Assembly: GCA_026874595.1 (NCBI GenBank)
Contig: CM049322.1
Span: forward strand, 5,751,900 to 5,815,899
Source: Sipunculus nudus
Lineage: Eukaryota; Annelida; Sipuncula; Golfingiida; Sipunculidae
DNA: 64,000 nucleotides
Reading direction: 5' to 3'
The stretch's first letter is position 1. Every line of letters starts with the position of its first letter. The translations under genes and the position numbers were made by a program. The notes beneath the pieces were generated by a model that ran no database searches, was not told where the DNA came from, and saw nothing but the letters and a program-made list of their open reading frames with translations. This document shows positions 58,085-64,000 of this stretch, in pieces.

Positions 58085-58808
58085 TAGAAAAGGTCACAGT
58101 GCCAACAGAATGGGTGAGCGCAATGCATATTGTTCATAAACAGAATGGCAAGTTACACATATGCCTGGATCCTCGCAATCTAAACAAGGCTATATTCGCC
58201 GGGAACATATCAAACTGCCATCACGAGAGGAAATTATGGCCAAAATGTCACGAGCTAAAGTATTCTCAAAGATACTGTTCAAAAGGTTTTTGGCAAATTT
58301 GCCTTGATGAAGAAAGCTCAAAGCTGTGTACATTCATAACGCCATTTGGCAGGTACAAATACCTGCGACTCCCCTTTGGCATCTCGTCAGCACCAGAGAT
58401 TTATCACCCGAGATTAGAAACATGTTTGAAAACAAGGAAAATGTGGAAACTACAATGGATGACATTGTCATGTGGGGTACCGACACCCAGTCTCATCTAA
58501 AGACAGTGCGCCAAGTATTAGACACTTGTAAACAAAACAATGTTTCACTGAACAAGGACAAGTGTCAAATCGCAGTCTCAGAGTTGACATTCATAGGTGA
58601 TCGCTTAACCAGGGCTGGGTTGCAGCCTGATCCAGCCAAGGTAGCACCAATAGTCGAGTTTCCTACACCGACCGACGCGTCAGAAGTGTCGCGATTTCTG
58701 GGAATGGCGAAGTATCTCGAAAGATATACGCACATCCTTTCACAGCGAACATATATATCATATGAGAAGCCGGCTGAAATCAAATGTCGCATTCCTATGG
58801 GGTCCTGA
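58085..58808 (+). pseudogene. Gypsy reverse transcriptase, frameshifted
   Basis: Pieces lie in two frames. The first (to about 58420) holds VPTEWVSAMHIVHKQNGKL, CLDPRNLNKAI and RLPFGISSAPEIYH. The second (to 58808) holds MDDIVMWG (catalytic Asp pair at 58458-58463) and the thumb region FLGMAKYLERY. A short out-of-frame stretch near 58200-58280 and the loss of the usual motif A LD-S sequence (RYCSKGFWQI instead) would inactivate the enzyme. Confidence 0.85.
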
Positions 58809-60369
58809 GCATGAGAATGAATTTCAGGGATTGAAGCAGCTACTGTCATCGCAACCAGTGGTTCAGTTCTACGACCCAGGCTTAGCAGTGAAAGTATCAT
58901 GTGACGCCAGCCAGAAAGGATTGGGCGCAATTCTCGAACAACAGCATGGTGATCAATGGTTGACGGTCGCATATGCATCACAAGCGATTACTGAAACACA
59001 GAGCCGGTATGCACCAATAGAACGCGAAGCCTTAGCAATACAGTTCGCTTGTGAACGCTTTCACCAATACATTTATGGGAAACCAGTGCTAGTGGAAACC
59101 AACCACAAGCCCTTAGTGGCAATATTTCAGAAAGCGTTAAATGACTGCCTGCCTCGTTTACAGAGAATTAGACTGAAAGTCCTGAGATATGACATTCAGA
59201 TCAGCTACACACCAGGCACACAGATGTTTGCACCAGACACATTGTCTCGAGCTGCCCTGTCTAACAACACAGTTGAATCGCCAGACATTGACAAAACGGA
59301 GATAGATATAGAGGCTCAGGTAGCAGCAGTAGTGAAAAATGCGCCAATCAGTGATCAGAAACTTGAGCAGATTAAATCTGAGACTCTGTTAGATAATACA
59401 ATGCAGATGTTAAAGAACCATATCATATCAGGATGGCCAGACAGCGTCAAGCAGTGTCCGCCAGAAATAGCTCCGTACTTCAACTTCAGAATGGACTTGA
59501 CTGTATATGATGATCTAGTGCTGAAGGGGAAAAGAGTAGTAATTCCTGAATCTCTGAGAAAGCAGATACTGGACAAAATTCATGCAGGTCATCAAGGCCA
59601 AGAAAAATGCAAACGACGAGCCAGAATGTCTGTGTACTGGCCAGGCATTAATCAAGAAATAGAGACAGTAGTACAGAGTTGCGACAAATGCCTTACATAT
59701 AGAGATGGACAGTCAAAACAACCTCTCTTATGCCATGAAATACCTACCCAGCCATGGCAGAAAGTGGCAGCAGATTTGTGTCAGCATAACAATAAAGATT
59801 ATCTTGTCATTGTGGACTATCATTCAAACTATCCAGACGTGTACCATGTACCAACTAAAACAAGTAGAGCAGTCATTTCTGCCATGCAGGACAGTTTTAG
59901 TAGGTTTGGAGTGCCACAAGAGGTCTTCTCAGACAATGGGCCTTGCTTCGCGTCCGCTGAATATAGACAGTTTGCGGCAGATTGGGATTTCCAGATCTCA
60001 ACTTCATCCCCATTGTATGCTCAGTCAAATGGACTTGTCGAAAAAACAGTAAAAACTGTTAAAAACATATTACGCAAATGTGATAACCCATCATTGGGGC
60101 TGCTGATATACCGTAGCACCCCAGGAGATAATGGAGCATCCCCCGCAGAAATGTTGATGGGCAGAAATCTACGCAGTAATCTCCCAAGTATTACCACACA
60201 GAAAACTCATAGTGCAGCATTAAAGCTGAAAATGACGCAAAAACATCAGCAGAAACATTATTATGATCAGCGAGGTGCCCAGGAGCTCAAACCCCTGAGG
60301 CCGGGAGATTCTGTTCGTCTTCGCGACAGTGAGAGAAAGTGTTCAGACGAAATTGAAGAGACTTGCTGA
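58762..60369 (+). pseudogene. Gypsy RNase H and integrase
   Basis: The longest intact stretch of the element. RNase H: CDASQKGLGAILEQ, YAPIEREALAI and the APDTLSRA end. Integrase: HHCC finger (HAGHQG, CDKCL) and catalytic Asp 59773-59775 (AADLC), Asp 59932-59934 (SDNGP) and Glu 60040-60042 (VEKTVK). The stop at 60369 truncates the C-terminal tail, whose remains (LRQSGR and RAPDRLD) lie in another frame near 60500-60550. It overlaps the end of the RT fragment in a different frame. Confidence 0.88.
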
Positions 60370-60809
60370 AAACAAAAGAAACCATCAAACTAGATGAGCA
60401 TAGTGACATCGAATCTGAGGAACCAATATATGCTGAGGATCATAATCCTCCCTATCTACAAGGAGGTCAGCAAACTCATGAGACCAATCCAGGTCCAGTT
60501 ACTTTACGACAGTCTGGTCGCATTTAGAGAGCACCAGATCGACTAGATTTGTGAAATGTGTTCGTATCACACAAGTGCACGCCGTGCGCTGCTCATTTGA
60601 CAACGTGGTAATTTCATTTAAGTTTCATGTGTTAAAGTGCCGTTATTACATTCACACAGTTGACACTCCACCAAAAGACATCGCCTCAATATTTTATGTC
60701 GATATAATATCCGGATTATTTATGATATTCAACTCCCCATAAGGACTGAACAAAGAACTCTGTTTTCATGTTTTATTTAACTTTAATAATACAAACACGA
60801 GGGTGAAGA
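60370..60809 (+). other. Gypsy C-terminal remnant and 3' untranslated region
   Basis: Contains the frameshifted tail of the polyprotein and then AT-rich noncoding DNA. Purine-rich GAGGGTGAAGA (60799-60809) just before the LTR is a plausible polypurine tract. Confidence 0.6.
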
Positions 60810-61010
60810 TGTAATATAATGTTCTGTCTGGAGAGTGTTGCACTAAGCACACAACTATGTAATATCAGGATATGATGGGAGAGTGTTGCACAAAACACAC
60901 AACTCTGTGACGTCACCACAACCTGCGTAGTCGGCATGTTTAGTTCAGAATAAAGTCGTTGAGTACACAGCCTGCTGTTAGCGTTTGCTGTGTGTTCGCT
61001 AAATAGTACA
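60810..61010 (+). repeat. 3' LTR of the gypsy element
   Basis: 201 bp, about five substitutions from the 5' LTR. TGACGTCA at 60908-60915 and AATAAA at 60949-60954 are both conserved. Followed by AGGT (61011-61014), the right target duplication. Confidence 0.92.
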
Positions 61011-61354
61011 AGGTGGCGTCACCAGTTTCCAGTACATGCCAACACTATCCAAGATCTTCAGTTAAGTTGATTTTTGGATCAATCCGTGCAAGATTTCTTG
61101 AGATATTAAAGAATTTGTGTGATCCCCCCCAAAAAAAAATATAGATATTCAAGGTCAAGGTCACTCACCTAATACAGGTCATGACTCTATTTTGAATAGG
61201 CTTTGTCCTCTCACCCTTATCTATGCACATGTCAAGTTTGGTAAAGATCTGTGAAATATTTTTTTAGTTATCACGTCCAAACGAAATCTCTGCAGCAGCA
61301 ATGCAACCGTGCCTAAACCATATTATCTCCAGACTTTGTCTGGCGATACAATTA

Positions 61355-61880
61355 TAACATTCATCTAGTTAATGCACCATTCTGGGGGAGGGGCCAGGGC
61401 TGAGCAGAAGATAAGCAAAGCTGAGCCAAGGCAGCTACCTGGAGTGGGTTACATAACAGATGAGGGCTGCATATCTCACTGTACTGGCCAGTGGCTTGAT
61501 GTAAGCAACACTTGACATGGTGTCTAAAAACTTGAATAAAAGCTACTCTTTTCAATCAATTCCTTTGAAATTTCAGATTTAAAATCTTGATCAAATCCTT
61601 ATGTATATATGCTGTGAAAATTAAACCAACAGTACATACAGAAAAATAAGTGCCATGGCCAAAGTTGGACAAAATTTAAGGTACTGATTTTATGTTTATG
61701 CTAATAATTTAAAAAATTGGCAAAATTCAGATCTAATTTGGTTATACAAATGAATCTTGATTATATAAAATTACATCCCTGAAAAAGTCTCCAGCTTCAA
61801 TAATTTTTATGTTAATTTGATAAATATATTTCCTGATTTTTTTACAAAGTTAATTATGTTTGGGCCCGTAACTTTAAACA
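61355..61880 (-). repeat. Type V-related fragment
   Basis: The part from about 61600 reads as the reverse complement of type V text (ATAAGTGCCATGGCCAAAGT, AAATTTAAGGTACT). The GC-richer start (61380-61500) has no certain partner. No gene. Confidence 0.45.
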
Positions 61881-62300
61881 AGGCCTACATGCCTAATGCG
61901 AACCTGTGCAATGGTTTACACACCAGGTTTAATGCTTCAATGCTGGGCCATTACTTTTCAAGTAGGCCTACGTGTCATGTATAAGACAAAAGTATCAGAT
62001 ATGTATACATATGCCCAATTTCAGGCTGATATCCCCTCGTGAGAAATAAGCAGGGACATTCACTGTGCAAAAATTATTGTAGGTGGTGCCACCAGTCTTG
62101 TTTAAGACAAAGCTTTACAATATGTATTAATTTGCCCAATTTCAGGCTGATATATCAAATTCCTCTGGAGAAATAAGCAGGCACATACACTGTGCAAAAG
62201 TCATTGTAAGTGGCAACAACTGTCTTGTGAATGAGAAAGCTATCAAAGATGCATAGACAGGTCAAAATATCAGGCCAATACATCAAGCTTCTCGAGTTTG
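61878..62300 (+). repeat. Type VI palindrome repeat, second copy
   Basis: Begins AACAAGGCCTACATGCCTAA, then units with TTTCAGGCTGATAT and CACTGTGCAAAA. The palindrome is GGTGGTGCCACC at 62082-62093 and decayed near 62209. Confidence 0.5.
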
Positions 62301-62339
62301 ATGCACTGGGCTGACCAGCCTTAGGTGAGAAAGGCAGTT

Positions 62340-62650
62340 GCCCCAAGTGAACTGTGACATATTGCTGGCTCAAGCTACTGCACTGAGTGAACTCTTGACC
62401 TGCACATGGCCAGACTGAGTGAACTTTTGACCTGTACCTGGCTGCACTGAGTGTACTCTTGACCTGTTGCATAATCTGACACAGTTGGCAGTCTGCCAAA
62501 GCTTTAAACAGAATCCAGCTACTGCACTGAGTGAACCCTTGACCTGTTGCCTAATCTGATACAGTTGCCAGTCTGCCAAAGCTATAAAGAGATCCAGGCT
62601 GACCTTTGGCCTGTTGAAAAATCCGAAACAGTTGGCATTCTGTCAAGCTA
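62340..62650 (+). repeat. About 55-125-bp tandem repeat with CACTGAGTGAACTCTTGACCTG
   Basis: CTGCACTGAGTGAAC followed by TTGACCTG recurs five times. The longer units add ATAATCTGACACAGTTG and CAGTCTGCCAAAGCT. Short and long units are mixed, indicating unequal exchange. Confidence 0.65.
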
Positions 62651-62879
62651 TTTAACCTGAAATCTAGTAGCATGATGTTATAGATGCTGATAAACTGGTG
62701 CCAGGCTAGATGTAACTGCTTCACACAGCTTACATATATGGTAAAATGACTCAATTTAATCTCCATAATTCAGCCAAAAATCATTCATGTGCAACCATTA
62801 AAGACAATTATTAGAAGAATTATTGTGGGGATTATTCTTGTAAAATATTAAACAAAGTGGCTTCAGTGGCATCAATCAA

Positions 62880-64000
62880 ACAAGTGACCCATGGGTCATG
62901 ACGCTCAGCTGACTGGGAAGAGATTCACAAAAGGAAATTTTATCATCAGAATGGTAGATACCCATTCAACTGAAGCATCAAACAGATTAACCAACAGGCC
63001 AAGATTTAGTCTGTATTTTTATATCTGAAAAATAGAGAAAAAATGTGTAAACTTTAAAAACTAGAATACGGGTAGCCGACAAGTGACTACGTGTATTTGC
63101 CAAAATCAGAGTGAAGTGAGGCATGGATTGAGTGGCAAGGGGAAACAGAGTGAGGTATGTTGCATATTAGCATGGATGTCTGCAGCCTAAATGTGTATGT
63201 AGGTTGTGCAACCTACCACAAATCCAGAAAGCTGTCCAAGTTGTATACATATGCAAAATTTTAGGCAGAAAAGTCAAACCACTACATGGATAAGAGTGAT
63301 TTTAGCCCACGGCAGACAAACAGACAGACACTGTGCAAAAATGGTTGCAGTTTTGTGTATGATAAAGACCTATGTGAGATCTAAACACAAGCACAATTTT
63401 GGCCCAATCGGTCAAATGGTTCCTGAGATATTAGCTTGGATGTGTGCAGCGTTAACTAGAATGTAGGTGGCGCCACCTGTTATAAAATCAAGAAAGCTAT
63501 CCAGGAAGTATAAACCTGCAAAATTTTAGGCAGTTATGTCAAACCACTACAGAGAAATGAGTGATTTTAGGCCACGGCAGACCAACAGACAGACGCTGTG
63601 CAAAATGTGCAAAAATGGTTGCAGGTGGCCCCTCCAGTTTTGTGGAGGTTCCTGAGATATTAGCTTGGATGTGTGCAGCGTTAACTAGAATGTAGGTGGC
63701 GCCACCTGTTATAAAATCAAGAAAGCTATCCAGGAAGTATAAACCTGCAAAATTTTAGGCAGTTATGTCAAACCACTACAGAGAAATGAGTGATTTTAGG
63801 CCACGGCAGACCAACAGACAGACGCTGTGCAAAATGTGCAAAAATGGTTGCAGGTGGCCCCTCCAGTTTTGTGTATGATAAAGACCTATGTGAGATCTAT
63901 ACACATGCAAAATTTTGGCCCAATCATTCAAACGGTTCCCGAGATATGAGCTTGGATGTCTGCAGCATAAACTAGAATAAAGGTGGCGCCACCTGTCATA
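62880..64000 (+). mobile_element. Helitron-like palindrome element, left part, cut by window end
   Basis: The left end ACAAGTGACCCATGGGTCA and GCTCAGCTGACTGGG is intact. The following 320 bases match 2930-3250 closely and then the BEL target site without the insertion (63193-63240). Type I units follow, with exact palindromes at 63466, 63695 and 63982. A 229-bp segment (about 63418-63646) is repeated directly, nearly unchanged, at 63647-63875. Confidence 0.8.

Larger units (their letters stand above)
56667..61010 (+). mobile_element. Ty3/gypsy LTR retrotransposon, decayed
   Basis: A 4.3-kb element with 201-bp LTRs, TG...CA ends and the 4-bp target duplication AGGT (56663-56666 and 61011-61014). 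The LTRs differ at about five of 201 positions, so it is older than the BEL copy. Gag, CCHC nucleocapsid, DTG protease, RT, RNase H and integrase are present in Ty3/gypsy order; wording of the RNase H and integrase fits the Mag/K02A2.6-like branch (inference). The reading frame is broken several times and a segment between protease and RT is missing. Confidence 0.93.
56310..61348 (+). mobile_element. Type III palindrome element split by a Ty3/gypsy insertion
   Basis: The left part (56310-56666) and right part (61011-61348) are type III units like 28370-29522. The right part ends in TCTCCAGACTTTGTCTGGCG (61327-61346). The gypsy LTRs are flanked by AGGT, and the palindrome AGGTGGCGTCACC is split right at its first four bases. 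Confidence 0.65.

Overview
The window looks like AT-rich, intron-containing metazoan DNA crowded with mobile elements. BEL/Pao and Ty3/gypsy retrotransposons, tRNA-derived SINE-like sequence, hairpin-ended non-autonomous elements carrying internal tandem units, and ACGG/GACA-type microsatellite tails together suggest a marine invertebrate, most likely a mollusc (inference, not proven). No bacterial features, rRNA genes or CRISPR arrays were seen.

Layout. 1-2.9 kb: GC-rich tract, a foldback MITE and old repeats. 2.93-12.87 kb: a composite Helitron-like element, split by a young BEL/Pao retrotransposon (3251-10127). 13-17.5 kb: arrays of palindrome-marked repeats in both orientations. 19-22 kb: three phase-compatible candidate exons on the minus strand (candidate gene A). 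22.7-25.3 kb: small elements and dispersed repeats. 25.3-33.35 kb: a large inverted duplication whose right arm carries the last two coding exons of a minus-strand gene (gene B) and whose left arm carries a broken copy. 35-38.5 kb: repeats, a gene B exon and an L1-type ORF1 relic. 38.8-43.7 kb: nested palindrome-repeat elements. 44-49 kb: mostly old repeats. 49.2-51.7 kb: two more gene B exons around a 53-bp intronic minisatellite. 52-56 kb: tandem and dispersed repeats. 56.3-61.35 kb: a third type of palindrome element split by a decayed Ty3/gypsy element (56667-61010). 61.4-64 kb: further repeats and another Helitron-like left end running off the window.

The dominant theme is one 12-bp palindrome, GGTGGCGCCACC. 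I count 24 exact copies plus 9 copies that differ only by a C-to-T type change in the central CpG. It marks the units of at least five otherwise dissimilar repeat types. Several of these arrays sit in elements with a defined left end (TGACCCATGGGTCA plus CAGCTGA) and a right-end hairpin (TAGCTCAGATGACT, 3-nt loop, AGTCAGCTGAGCTA). A paralogous empty site near 55.66-55.70 kb fixes the boundaries of the element at 2930-12873. Both LTR retrotransposons landed in the left shoulder of such a palindrome.

The only host gene supported with reasonable strength is gene B: five minus-strand exons spread over 19 kb, encoding the last 78 residues of an unidentified helix-rich protein.
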